64,000 bases of DNA, taken from positions 1 through 64,000 of the forward strand of contig NZ_JBOITN010000045.1 in NCBI RefSeq assembly GCF_050717545.1. Reading direction: 5' to 3'. Below are positions 27,206 through 35,854 of this stretch, one piece after another. Position 1 is the first letter of the stretch, and every line of letters starts with the position of its first letter. The notes beneath the pieces were generated by a model that saw only the letters and a list, made by a program, of their open reading frames with translations, did no database searches and was not told the origin of the DNA. The DNA is from Clostridium_AD sp050717545 (GTDB lineage: Bacteria; Bacillota; Clostridia; Clostridiales; Clostridiaceae). A program made the translations under genes and the position numbers.

Positions 27206-27562
27206 TTACTTTTTATTTAGTTTTTCTTTTAATTCATTTATTTCCTTTTGCATATGTATCATATTTTTAATTAAATCCTTTGTTAAGAGTGTACTCATTA
27301 AATGATCTTGCGCATGAACCATTAAAAGAGTAATCTCCGCACTAATCCCTTGAGCTTCCTTTTGAATAAGTCCTGTTTGTACACTATGAGCTTCAAGAAT
27401 AGTTTTATCTGCTTGTTTTAAGCTTTCCTCAGCCTTTTCATATTCTCCATTCATAACTAACTCAAAAGCTTCGTACAAGTTACTCCTGGCATCTCCTGAA
27501 AAACTTATCAATTTGAATATTATTTGTTCATTAACTTCTTGTGCATTTTCATCTGACATCAT
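27206..27562 (-). CDS. PTS lactose/cellobiose-family IIA
   Basis: A 118-residue, all-helical IIA of the lactose/cellobiose family. The phosphorylated His83 and nearby Asp86/His87 lie in LLMVHAQDHLM, as in lactose IIA. It receives phosphate from HPr and passes it to IIB Cys8. The ATG at 27562 has GGAAGGA six bases upstream; the ATG two codons earlier touches that site. It is the first gene of the operon, 72 bases from a sigma-54 promoter. Confidence 0.92.
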   Translation of the reverse strand: MMSDENAQEVNEQIIFKLISFSGDARSNLYEAFELVMNGEYEKAEESLKQADKTILEAHSVQTGLIQKEAQGISAEITLLMVHAQDHLMSTLLTKDLIKNMIHMQKEINELKEKLNKK

Positions 27563-27633
27563 AATCATTCCTTCCCTGTCCTTATATTTTTTAAATTTTA
27601 AGAGAATACTTTTTATTACTTACATTTATAATA

Positions 27634-27649
27634 AGCAATAATCATGCCA
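27634..27649 (-). promoter_or_regulatory. Sigma-54 (-24/-12) promoter of the PTS operon
   Basis: The minus strand reads TGGCATGATTATTGCT, matching the consensus TGGCACG-N4-TTGCW at all key bases, with 10 bases between GG and GC. Transcription should start near 27622, ahead of the IIA gene. The sigma-54 activator encoded at 27913-30675 is the obvious partner. Confidence 0.88.
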
Positions 27650-27819
27650 CTATTTTTCAAGTAACCTAACCCCAGTAATCATGCTAGCCTCACTTTACAA
27701 AAATATTATTGTATATACAGTTCTTATACACATATTATACACACGTGTATGCTAATAATATTTTTTATTTATATAGGAAACAGTTTGCTGGTAACTCTGT
27801 GGAATAAACTTTAGACGCC
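27650..27819 (-). promoter_or_regulatory. Presumed activator-binding region upstream of the sigma-54 promoter
   Basis: This AT-rich stretch lies upstream of the -24 box, where enhancer sites of LevR-type activators normally sit. ACACGTGT at about 27742-27749 is the only clear short palindrome. No second copy was found, so the exact site is not established. Confidence 0.3.
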
Positions 27820-27883
27820 AAAAAAAGTAAATATTCCGTATAATGCATTCAAGCAAGATTTATACGGAATATTTACTTTTTTT
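27820..27883 (-). terminator. Long perfect terminator after the activator gene
   Basis: Arms 27820-27843 and 27860-27883 form a perfect 24-bp stem with a 16-base loop, ending in a run of T residues on the minus strand. It isolates the activator gene from the PTS operon downstream. Confidence 0.9.
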
Positions 27884-27912
27884 CTTTTTTATTGTTTTTT
27901 AAAGTAATATTT

Positions 27913-30675
27913 CTATAATTTTATTATATTTTGTAAAATAAAAGCAATTTCATCATCATTAAAAGTAACTCCATAAAATTTTTCAATATTAAAGAGACCT
28001 TCTGTTAAACAATTAAATTCATATTTAAATTTTTCTTTTAATATTTCTTTAGAACTACATACTGGGATTTTCTCTTTTGCTATCATTTTACTTATATTGC
28101 ATATCATATGAACCATGAGACTAACTGATACATTATATTCTATATTTACATTCATACTATTATTAATTATACAAATAAATTCTTTATATAATTCTTCAAA
28201 TTTGGATAATTCCACATTATGAATATCATTTTGAAGTGATTCAATAAATGTACCATAGCTAGCCTCTTCAGGAATATTTTTAGAAGTTTTCATATTAGAA
28301 TCCAAAATGTGTTTAACCTTACTACATTCCTTATCCATGAAAACTTCATATGTAGATATATATGGCACTCCATATATTTTAGGATCAATGGTCCCTACAA
28401 TTGCTAATATATTCTTTTGCTTTGCAAGTTCACCTAAAACATTGTACATATGTTGTTTATTATTCCATGCAATAGGAAATACCTTAACCTTATATTCATT
28501 TGTATTTATCTTACTTTCTATAAAGTTTTTTAATTTTATAGCACTTCCTTCACCTGTAGTACATAAGGTTATAATTATATTATTATCTTTTGGTATAAAA
28601 CTATCGGAAACCGTTAACTGTGAGGATGAATACTTAGTAATGTCATGTTTTATTTTTTCATAAATAACATCTATATCGGCTTCTATTACAGCTCTTCTTG
28701 AACATTCAATTGCCACAAGGGTAGACACCATATCTAAAGTTCTAATATCAATGCCTGTGTCTTTATTAATAAGTTCGCCAAACATGTTAAGCGACCCCAT
28801 ATCAACAAGAAGCATTATACCAGACCCCTGATTTTTCTTTATAATGATATCCTTTAATTTCTCATAAGCAATTTCAGGACTTATATCAAGGGCCATATCA
28901 TAAGCATAAACATTATTTGCTTTCACCAATTTATTAACAACATCCGCCATAGAAGATGCAGTAGCTTTTCCATGCATAGCTATAACTATTATAGGTTTAT
29001 CATCTAAAGTTTCACTTTCATTTTCCATTTCATCAACAGCAAGGAACATAGTAATAAATCCAACTTCATCTTCTGGAACTATTACATCATATTTTTCGTC
29101 TATAAGCCTCGCAATCTCTTTCGCTATTTCAAATTCTTTAGGATAGTCTCTTTTTATAATTAAAAGATTATAATTAATAATCGTTTTATTTTCTTTAATT
29201 CTTAATATGCTGCTATTTAAATGCAAACATAACCCATAAAAAACCTTGAGTTTAAAAATTTTTCTAAGGGTTTTTTCAGCTTTTTTAAGGGAATTTTCTA
29301 CTAAACTTATAATTTTCTTATCTACTATCTTAGAAAGTTCCTCTTTATTTATTTCTTGCTCAAAATTGTGAATATAGTTTTTAAAATAATTTTGTATTTC
29401 CATTTCCATAATAGTTTTAACTTCGCTATCTTCAGTGCCTCTTTTTCGTAGTTCTTCTACTCTTTCTTCTATATTTTTGTAAAAACTATAACTTGCATAG
29501 TTATCATCATTACTAGAGAATTTTTCCTTTCCTTTTGATGTAAAAGAAATTATCTCTCCTTCTTTTATAAGTTTATCTATTTTTTTAGAATAATCTTTAT
29601 ATATAAACAAACCTTGATTTACGTTAGAGTTAAAGTCCGTACAATGAACTTCTACATTTTTAAGCCTGGTTGATACAGCATTAAGAAAAGCATTTGCGCA
29701 TCCTAGCTGCACATCACTTTTTAATTGACCTACATTTCCAGGGCATTCATATAGAAGTAGCTGCCTTATGGTATTTGTAGAAACAGAAATTTCTTTTTTT
29801 ATTCTAGTTGCTTCAATTTCAAAAAATTCACAAATAATATCAAATCTTTCCTGGAGCGTTCTCTCATCTAATGAAGGTATTCTTATATTCATTGGTATTC
29901 TTCTTGTAAATGTGTTTAAAAGTGTCTCATCAATATTTTCCGTAGTGGCACATATAATAAGCAATTCACTTTTCCTATTGATTTCTTCACCCAGAGGCGT
30001 ATATAAATTTTTATCAATTAAATAAAAAAGCATTTCTTGACCATCAGGTGGTAACCTATGCACTTCATCAAGAAACAGAATTCCTCCGTCTGCTTTTGAA
30101 ACTAGCCCTTCCCTATCTTTATCTGCTCCTGTAAATGCACCTTTTTTGCATCCGAAAAGATGGGCTAGAAGTAGCTGCGAATTATTTGCATAATCTGCGC
30201 AATTAAATACCTCGAAAGGAGCACTTACATCAAATGTATTGCTTTCTATTGCAAACTTGTGCATTAGCTCTGCAAACATTGTTTTGCCAACTCCACTTGG
30301 ACCAACTATAATAGTGTGAAGCCCATTAGGTGGATATAACACTGCTGCCTTTGCCTGTTGTACACATTTTTTTAAACTTCTATCACTTCCAAAAATAGTA
30401 TCAAGGCTTGTTTTATGAATATTAGCCGTTGTATATTCTCTTTTAACTTCATTAAGTTTATATAAAACCGGCTTATGCTTTATTTTAATCAATATGTCTT
30501 CTTTATATAAATCATTAAGAATTAAACTAACATTGCTTCTTTGCAATTTTAATTTTTGTGAGATTTCTTCTGTATAAACGCCTTTGCTACCTTTTTTATT
30601 TTCCTGTTTTATTAGTTCTAATATTTGTTCTCTATTATTCATATTGTTTGCTTTATACTCTTCTTTAGTAACCAT
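27913..30675 (-). CDS. Sigma-54-dependent LevR-type activator with PRD and PTS-regulation domains
   Basis: A 920-residue regulator. An N-terminal helix-turn-helix (about 10-65) precedes a sigma-54 AAA+ domain (about 80-330) with Walker A GPSGVGKT, the sigma-contacting GAFTGA loop and Walker B GGILFLDE. A PRD, an EIIA-mannose-like domain (about 540-670, with VIAMHGKAT) and a degenerate IIB-like stretch plus a second PRD complete the LevR/ManR layout. PTS-driven phosphorylation of PRD and EIIA histidines should set its activity according to sugar supply. ATG 30675 follows AGGTGG. It almost surely activates the -24/-12 promoter at 27634. Confidence 0.93.
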   Translation of the reverse strand: MVTKEEYKANNMNNREQILELIKQENKKGSKGVYTEEISQKLKLQRSNVSLILNDLYKEDILIKIKHKPVLYKLNEVKREYTTANIHKTSLDTIFGSDRSLKKCVQQAKAAVLYPPNGLHTIIVGPSGVGKTMFAELMHKFAIESNTFDVSAPFEVFNCADYANNSQLLLAHLFGCKKGAFTGADKDREGLVSKADGGILFLDEVHRLPPDGQEMLFYLIDKNLYTPLGEEINRKSELLIICATTENIDETLLNTFTRRIPMNIRIPSLDERTLQERFDIICEFFEIEATRIKKEISVSTNTIRQLLLYECPGNVGQLKSDVQLGCANAFLNAVSTRLKNVEVHCTDFNSNVNQGLFIYKDYSKKIDKLIKEGEIISFTSKGKEKFSSNDDNYASYSFYKNIEERVEELRKRGTEDSEVKTIMEMEIQNYFKNYIHNFEQEINKEELSKIVDKKIISLVENSLKKAEKTLRKIFKLKVFYGLCLHLNSSILRIKENKTIINYNLLIIKRDYPKEFEIAKEIARLIDEKYDVIVPEDEVGFITMFLAVDEMENESETLDDKPIIVIAMHGKATASSMADVVNKLVKANNVYAYDMALDISPEIAYEKLKDIIIKKNQGSGIMLLVDMGSLNMFGELINKDTGIDIRTLDMVSTLVAIECSRRAVIEADIDVIYEKIKHDITKYSSSQLTVSDSFIPKDNNIIITLCTTGEGSAIKLKNFIESKINTNEYKVKVFPIAWNNKQHMYNVLGELAKQKNILAIVGTIDPKIYGVPYISTYEVFMDKECSKVKHILDSNMKTSKNIPEEASYGTFIESLQNDIHNVELSKFEELYKEFICIINNSMNVNIEYNVSVSLMVHMICNISKMIAKEKIPVCSSKEILKEKFKYEFNCLTEGLFNIEKFYGVTFNDDEIAFILQNIIKL

Positions 30676-30763
30676 ACTATCCACCTACTTATAGATACAT
30701 TATATCATAATAAATTATTTTGACAATTCTGACATTTGAGATTAACTGTAGGATAAGTTGTGT

Positions 30764-31468
30764 TTATTTGATTTCTTCCTCATATTTCTTTATCACTTTC
30801 ATTTCATTATTGACTAACTCTTTTACAGTTATATTCCAAACATTTTTTTCTAAGTTGCCAATTCTTTGGATCTCTTTAATAAGAGTAATTTTGTTATTAA
30901 TATATTTGTACTCATAGTCATAATATGTTGTCGCATCTTCTTTAACATTTGATTTTATTGACTTACTCTTAGCATCAAATACAGGAGAAGTAATTTTTTC
31001 AAGTTCATTATTTTTTATAAATTTTGATATTTCTTTATCCCATAACCAGTAGTAATATGGTACATTTCCTGTAGCTGGTAGCAATTGCTGTATTCTAATG
31101 TCCTTGTACCCATCAAAATTCATATCTTCAATGACTATACCTAATTGCTCACCATCTGGAGTACTTGTTTCATTAAATACCAATTCTTGTAATTTATCTT
31201 CCTTATCATCTTTATTGTATATTGAAATCTTGCTTGCACTAAATAAACCATCCTTTTTCTGTCCATATACCTTAAATATGTACTCAGGTAATGATGGATG
31301 TATTTTATTCTTTAAAACAATAAAGGGCTCTGTATTTGATTCAAACGCCGCCAGCGTTGTTTTCTCCGTTGTTTGACTTTTTGAATCTACCCTATTACTG
31401 CAACCAACACATAATATTGTTATGAAAACAATTGACATACCAACAGAAATTTTCTTATTTATTTTCAC
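30764..31468 (-). CDS. Lipoprotein with Asp-rich calcium-loop-like motif
   Basis: A 234-residue protein with a lipoprotein signal (MKINKKISVGMSIVFITILC, lipobox CVGC, Cys at about 23). The middle part holds DMNFDGYKDIRI, a loop like those in FG-GAP/XAC2610-type domains that bind calcium, followed by PYYYWLWDKEISKF. It is anchored outside the membrane. No enzymatic residues are recognised. The start is GTG, with AGGAGAG seven bases upstream. It is a single gene 89 bases from the activator gene and on the same strand. Confidence 0.75.
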   Translation of the reverse strand: MKINKKISVGMSIVFITILCVGCSNRVDSKSQTTEKTTLAAFESNTEPFIVLKNKIHPSLPEYIFKVYGQKKDGLFSASKISIYNKDDKEDKLQELVFNETSTPDGEQLGIVIEDMNFDGYKDIRIQQLLPATGNVPYYYWLWDKEISKFIKNNELEKITSPVFDAKSKSIKSNVKEDATTYYDYEYKYINNKITLIKEIQRIGNLEKNVWNITVKELVNNEMKVIKKYEEEIK

Positions 31469-31573
31469 TTTTAATCTCTCCTCTCCTCAATTTAAATTTA
31501 ATAAAACACAGTCTTACATATATCACAATATATTACTTTGTCAGAATTAACGTAAGCAATTTTTTACAACAAA

Positions 31574-31624
31574 CCCCCTTAACTTCGTTACACTATTTTT
31601 AGTTTAGTGTGTATATTAAGGGGG
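31574..31624 (-). terminator. Terminator after the APC permease gene
   Basis: Outer arms CCCCCTTAA (31574-31582) and TTAAGGGGG (31616-31624) plus an inner ACACTA/TAGTGT pairing form a two-part stem-loop just past the stop at 31651. Confidence 0.75.
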
Positions 31625-31650
31625 ACTAGTTTATTAAACTTACTAAGTTA

Positions 31651-33084
31651 TTAGTTATTATTAATAATATCCTTTGAAAATATCCTTGTTAAATAAGATA
31701 TAAATAATCCAAAAATTATAAAGCCTACTGGTCCACCATAAGTCTTTAATATTGGAATTATAGCCTGCGAGAAATTCTCTGCTCCTGCAACCTCTCCCCA
31801 TCCGGATCCGAAAAATGCGAGTATTCCTAATGTGAAAACAACAACAAAGGCAACAATAACTGCTGCTTTAGATTTTAACATTACAAATGGAGGTATATTA
31901 CCTTTTAGCCTAAACATTAAATATGCATATGAAAGGACAATATAAGGTATTGCAAGAGATAAAGCTGATAATGTAGTTAATAAATTAAAAAATTTATCTA
32001 TAGATTCAAGTCCAGCAAGTGGCACTATTATTAATACTAATAACACAATGCATTGAACCCAAAGAGCATTAACCAATGTTCCATCTTCACGTTTTTTAGT
32101 TAAAAATTTAGGAAAAGTCCCCTTTGGAACTTCTGAAAACATAGCTCTTATCGGCGATTCTAACCAAACTACGAATGCTGCTATAGATGCTATAGTTAAA
32201 ATAAATGCATATATCTGAACAAATATTTTACCATTTAAACCCCAGTTTTCTGCTAATATCTTATAGACAACATAACCTGCATCCTTAACGCCAGCTTCAT
32301 TTATTAATTCTGGTGATGCAATTAAGCATATTGCGAGAGATCCCAATATATAAGCTCCTGCAACAAATGTAGTTGCTATAATAACAGCTTTTGGGAAAAC
32401 TTTTTTAGGGTTTTTCACATCCTTAATATAGGTCCCCGCCACTTCAGCACCTGCTACAGCAAGAATAAGCCATGAGAAAGTCGAAAAATAATCAGCATCA
32501 AATTTAGGTATAACTGTTGAAGCCGTGAATGTTGTAGCTGATGGTTGTTTTCCAATTAGTACTCCCACAACTGCAAATAAAATAAATATAACTGTAACAG
32601 CTAAAGTTAGTTTCCCACCTAAATCACTAATTTTCGAAAATCTCTTAACTCCAGTTGTTGCTATATATGTTAATGCTACTGCTAGTCCGAGACCTATCCA
32701 AGGTAACAAATATGCATTTGCATCGTTAAATCTATTTTCACCAAAAATAGTCCAAGATATCATTACTGGAATTCTTGAAAAAACCAATTGCAAATAAAAT
32801 AAATTAGCAACAAAGTATGACCAAGTACCTATAAATGCCCACTTTGGTCCAATTGAACATTCTATCCAATTATATAACCCACCCTCTTTGTCTTTATTAG
32901 CAGATGCTAGTTCTGCTATCATTATTGATAAAGGTAAAAAGAATAATAAAGCAACTATAAGCCATGAAGGAATAGCTGCTGGTCCAAGTGTCACTGCATT
33001 TGAAGCAATATTCCCAAATCCAAATGTTGGTACAAATATTAACATTACCAAGGTCCATAGACCAAGTTTCTTCGTGTTGTTCAT
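31651..33084 (-). CDS. Amino acid permease, APC superfamily
   Basis: A 477-residue membrane protein with about 12 to 13 spans, typical of APC amino-acid/polyamine transporters. The first helix FVPTFGFGNIASNAVTLGP contains the broken-helix substrate segment. ELASANKDKEGGLYNWIE and GAEVAGTYIKDVKNPKKVFP are conserved APC loops and resemble the glutamate/GABA antiporter and YjeM-like branch. The ATG at 33084 has AAGGAG seven bases upstream; the longer open frame lacks a ribosome site. Monocistronic. The substrate is not decidable from the sequence. Confidence 0.88.
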   Translation of the reverse strand: MNNTKKLGLWTLVMLIFVPTFGFGNIASNAVTLGPAAIPSWLIVALLFFLPLSIMIAELASANKDKEGGLYNWIECSIGPKWAFIGTWSYFVANLFYLQLVFSRIPVMISWTIFGENRFNDANAYLLPWIGLGLAVALTYIATTGVKRFSKISDLGGKLTLAVTVIFILFAVVGVLIGKQPSATTFTASTVIPKFDADYFSTFSWLILAVAGAEVAGTYIKDVKNPKKVFPKAVIIATTFVAGAYILGSLAICLIASPELINEAGVKDAGYVVYKILAENWGLNGKIFVQIYAFILTIASIAAFVVWLESPIRAMFSEVPKGTFPKFLTKKREDGTLVNALWVQCIVLLVLIIVPLAGLESIDKFFNLLTTLSALSLAIPYIVLSYAYLMFRLKGNIPPFVMLKSKAAVIVAFVVVFTLGILAFFGSGWGEVAGAENFSQAIIPILKTYGGPVGFIIFGLFISYLTRIFSKDIINNN

Positions 33085-33390
33085 ATTTTCACTCCTTAGT
33101 TTTATGATCACCCTATAGTATTCTATTAAATAGACAAAATTCCTCTAATAAACCCATAACTTTCATCTTTAAATTTTTACTGTTATTATAGCTTTATTCA
33201 CTTTCTTTTATCTTGTGCACAAGTTAGATAATTTAAACATCATTAAATAAGGGCATCTATAATAAATTTAGATATAATATATGTTGTATCAATAATAATA
33301 TATAATAGAGTTAACATTTCTATTGCAGTTATAGTTTTTCTTTATAAAAATGTTTTTAATAATTATATTTAAATAAGAGGAGAGATTTTA
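33085..33390. other. Intergenic region without recognisable gene
   Basis: Very AT-rich and between divergent units. The promoter of the APC gene must lie here. I see no clear structured RNA or ORF. Confidence 0.4.
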
Positions 33391-33483
33391 TTGATTACTT
33401 ATATTACTAGTAAATTACGTGAATTTAACGCCATTGAAAAAGCATTTTCTGTTTTTCAGAAAGAAAAATTGGTTTTAGTGTAA
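33391..33483 (+). CDS. Possible 30-residue peptide or truncated gene start
   Basis: A TTG at 33391 lies six to seven bases after AGGAGAG. It opens 30 codons beginning MITYITSKLREFNAIEKAF and ending in LVLV, then TAA. The strong ribosome site and the ordered, amphipathic start suggest either a real small protein or the beginning of a gene that has lost its remainder. After the stop, the same frame continues for 15 codons. No family recognised. Confidence 0.35.
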   Translation: MITYITSKLREFNAIEKAFSVFQKEKLVLV

Positions 33484-33610
33484 AAAAACAAAAACACTGC
33501 TATTTATATTTTCATTAATTCAATAGGATAATAAATTTCCTTAAAGGGTAAAATATAATCAGAATAAAATTATTGATTAATGGAAGTGTTTTTTAACAAA
33601 TGGAGGATGA

Positions 33611-33862
33611 ATGTATAACAACATTTAACATTAAGAAAGAAGAACTCGAAACCCAAACCATAAAGATGTTCCAACTAAGGTTATCCGAATACTTCTAGAT
33701 GAAGAACATATTGAATTCAATAAACACATAGTAAATGTTGAAGATGTAACTATTTATAAACAACAGATACAAGATATAAAACATATTGAAGCGACATTAA
33801 AGAGGGAGCAACCTATAGTAAAAATCTCAGGTTTCCTAGAACAAAAAAATAACTCAAAATAA
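33611..33862 (+). pseudogene. Small gene broken by two early in-frame stops
   Basis: GGAGG lies four bases before ATG 33611. The frame reads MYNNI-stop-H-stop-ERRTRNPNHKDVPTKV and then remains open for about 75 codons to a TAA at 33860, with a terminator right after it. Both stops are TAA at codons 6 and 8, each one transition from CAA (Gln). Ribosome site, frame and terminator all agree, so this looks like a recently inactivated gene of about 83 residues. The middle (LLDEEHIEFNKHIVNVEDVTIY) and charged end match no family I know. Confidence 0.6.
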
Positions 33863-33872
33863 ACTACTAACA

Positions 33873-33902
33873 AAAAAGAGCATTATAAAAGATGCTCTTT
33901 TT
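33873..33902 (+). terminator. Terminator of the broken small gene
   Basis: Perfect 11-bp stem (33873-33883 with 33892-33902), 8-base loop, ending in a T-run. It follows the stop at 33862 by ten bases. Confidence 0.85.
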
Positions 33903-33951
33903 CGTTATGTATTCTCCTTATTTTATAAAGTTTAGTGTTATCTAAGCAATC

Positions 33952-34911
33952 TTAATTAACAACATTAATTGGTTTGCCCTGAGTAAATGCTTCTATATTA
34001 AGTGCTATCAGTTTAATAAGTCTTTGCCTCGATTCAAAACGCTTCCACCCAATATGTGGAGTGATGATTACATTGTCCATTTCAAACAATGGGTTCGTCT
34101 GCTGAGCAGGCTCTGGGTCTTGAACATCAAGCGCTGCACCTGCTATCGTTCCATTTTGCAATGCTTTAATTAAATCAGTTTCCTTTATTATCTGCCCCCT
34201 AGAAGTGTTTATTAGAAAAGCAGAAGGTTTCATTAATTCTATCTTATCCTTATCTATTAGATGCAATGTATCAGATGTAAGTGGGCAGTGGATAGTAACA
34301 AAATCACTCTGTTTTAGTAATTCATCAAGTGAACCATAATGTACATTTAAGTTATCCAAAGGCTTCTGGGTCCTTGTATATATGATAATATTCATCCCTA
34401 GAGCCAAAGCAATTTTTATAACTGCCTGACCAATAGCGCCACCACCACCAATTACTCCAAGAGTTTTATTTTGTAGTTCAAAATGAGGAAGTTCTAAATG
34501 ATTCGTAAAATTATCAAAATTTTTCTCCCTGACCATAATCTGCTGCTGGATAAGTGACGAGCTAAAATTCAAAATATAAGTGATTGCTAGTTGCGCAACC
34601 GCCTCAGTGCTGTAGCTAGGAATGTTACAAACCGTAATGTTTTTTTCTTTTGCCGCAGCAATATCAATGTTATTATAGCCAGTGCCAGCCTCGCAAATAA
34701 GTTTAACCGAGTCTGGAAACTTGGAAATCAAATCCCTTCCCAAAGTCAATTCCTTCGTGATTACAACAGTTTGATCTTTAACTCTCTCCAAAATATTTTT
34801 ATCTACGCTTTCATCGTATTTTGTTAAAGTAGTAAACCTTTCCATTTGAGAAAAATCTAGTTTGTTATCAAAATTAAGTCTTGCCGAATTTAGAAATACT
34901 GTATTTTCCAT
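33952..34911 (-). CDS. D-2-hydroxyacid dehydrogenase family, NAD(P)-dependent
   Basis: A 319-residue cytosolic oxidoreductase interconverting 2-oxo and D-2-hydroxy acids. The Rossmann fingerprint GVIGGGGAIGQAV sits near residue 153. The catalytic residues are visible: Arg in LINTSRGQII, Glu in DVQDPEP and His in VIITPHIGW. The N-terminal substrate domain carries the usual CEAGTGYNNIDI. Length and motifs fit glycerate/phosphoglycerate/lactate-type members; the substrate is not clear. AGGAGG precedes the ATG. The gene is single and divergent from the two-component system. Confidence 0.9.
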   Translation of the reverse strand: MENTVFLNSARLNFDNKLDFSQMERFTTLTKYDESVDKNILERVKDQTVVITKELTLGRDLISKFPDSVKLICEAGTGYNNIDIAAAKEKNITVCNIPSYSTEAVAQLAITYILNFSSSLIQQQIMVREKNFDNFTNHLELPHFELQNKTLGVIGGGGAIGQAVIKIALALGMNIIIYTRTQKPLDNLNVHYGSLDELLKQSDFVTIHCPLTSDTLHLIDKDKIELMKPSAFLINTSRGQIIKETDLIKALQNGTIAGAALDVQDPEPAQQTNPLFEMDNVIITPHIGWKRFESRQRLIKLIALNIEAFTQGKPINVVN

Positions 34912-35131
34912 ATATACCTCCTAAAAATTTGTATACCCCATTCTGTTAAAATAATCAAAAAAGCTTTTATACTTATCATTCTACCACATATAATGTTATT
35001 TAAAACTATTGTCATAATAAATTCTAATTACTTAGACAACAGCTTTCTGATAAATACAATGAATTATAATTATATTAATTGATAATTCAGCGTCTCTAGT
35101 GCATAATAAAAGGAGAATTTTAGTCAGGGAG

Positions 35132-35854
35132 GTGGACATCTTAAATATTTTAATAGCAGAGGATGACCAAGATTTAAGGCAACTACTGGAACTACACCTT
35201 ATAAAAGAAGGTTTTACAGTATTTGATTCAGAAAATGGACTAAAAGCTTTGGAAATATTTAATAATAACGAAATCAATTTAGCTATTCTTGATGTAATGA
35301 TGCCAGGTCTTGATGGTTTCAATTTACTTAGAAAAATTAGAGAAACAAGCGAAATTCCTGTAATGTTTTTAACTGCAAGAAGTGAAGATCCGGATAAAAT
35401 ATTAGGTCTAGGTCTAGGTGCAGACGATTATATGGTCAAACCATTTAATCCCATTGAATTAATAGCAAGAGTCCATGCACAGCTAAGAAGATCCTACAAG
35501 TATATAACAACGCTAAAAGCACCTGAGAATTCAATTATTAAAATAGGCGATTTAACTTTTGATAAAAACAGTTACAGTGTATATAAAGATGATAAACAAC
35601 TAGAATGTAATGCAAAAGAGTTAAAACTTCTTCAAATCTTTATGGAAAATGTAGGCAGAGTATATACTAAAAAGCAACTTTATGAAGCGGTATGGGAAGA
35701 AGCCTATTATGGTGATGATAATACAATCATGGTACATATCAGCCATTTAAGAGACAAAATTGAAGATAACCCAAAGTATCCTAAGTATTTAAAGACTATA
35801 CGTGGAATCGGTTATAAACTAGAAAACAACTTAGGAATAAGGAATGAACTATGA
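35132..35854 (+). CDS. OmpR/PhoB-family response regulator
   Basis: About 240 residues: receiver domain (acidic pair in IAEDDQD, phosphoacceptor Asp in LAILDVMMPG, Lys in MVKPFNP) and a winged-helix DNA-binding domain (KELKLLQIF to IRGIGYKL). The start is unclear. GTG 35132 is listed, but it lies inside the only good ribosome site (GGGAGGTGG, 35128-35134). Homologues would begin at the codon for LNILIAEDD, here TTA at 35141, six to seven bases after that site. A GTG at 35099 has no ribosome site. The gene overlaps the sensor kinase by 4 bases. It probably controls the two ABC exporters downstream. Confidence 0.9.
   Translation: MDILNILIAEDDQDLRQLLELHLIKEGFTVFDSENGLKALEIFNNNEINLAILDVMMPGLDGFNLLRKIRETSEIPVMFLTARSEDPDKILGLGLGADDYMVKPFNPIELIARVHAQLRRSYKYITTLKAPENSIIKIGDLTFDKNSYSVYKDDKQLECNAKELKLLQIFMENVGRVYTKKQLYEAVWEEAYYGDDNTIMVHISHLRDKIEDNPKYPKYLKTIRGIGYKLENNLGIRNEL

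Noticed and set aside
33484..33600. An insertion-sequence end next to the broken small genes
   Set aside because: I found no terminal inverted repeats, target duplication or transposase fragment there.
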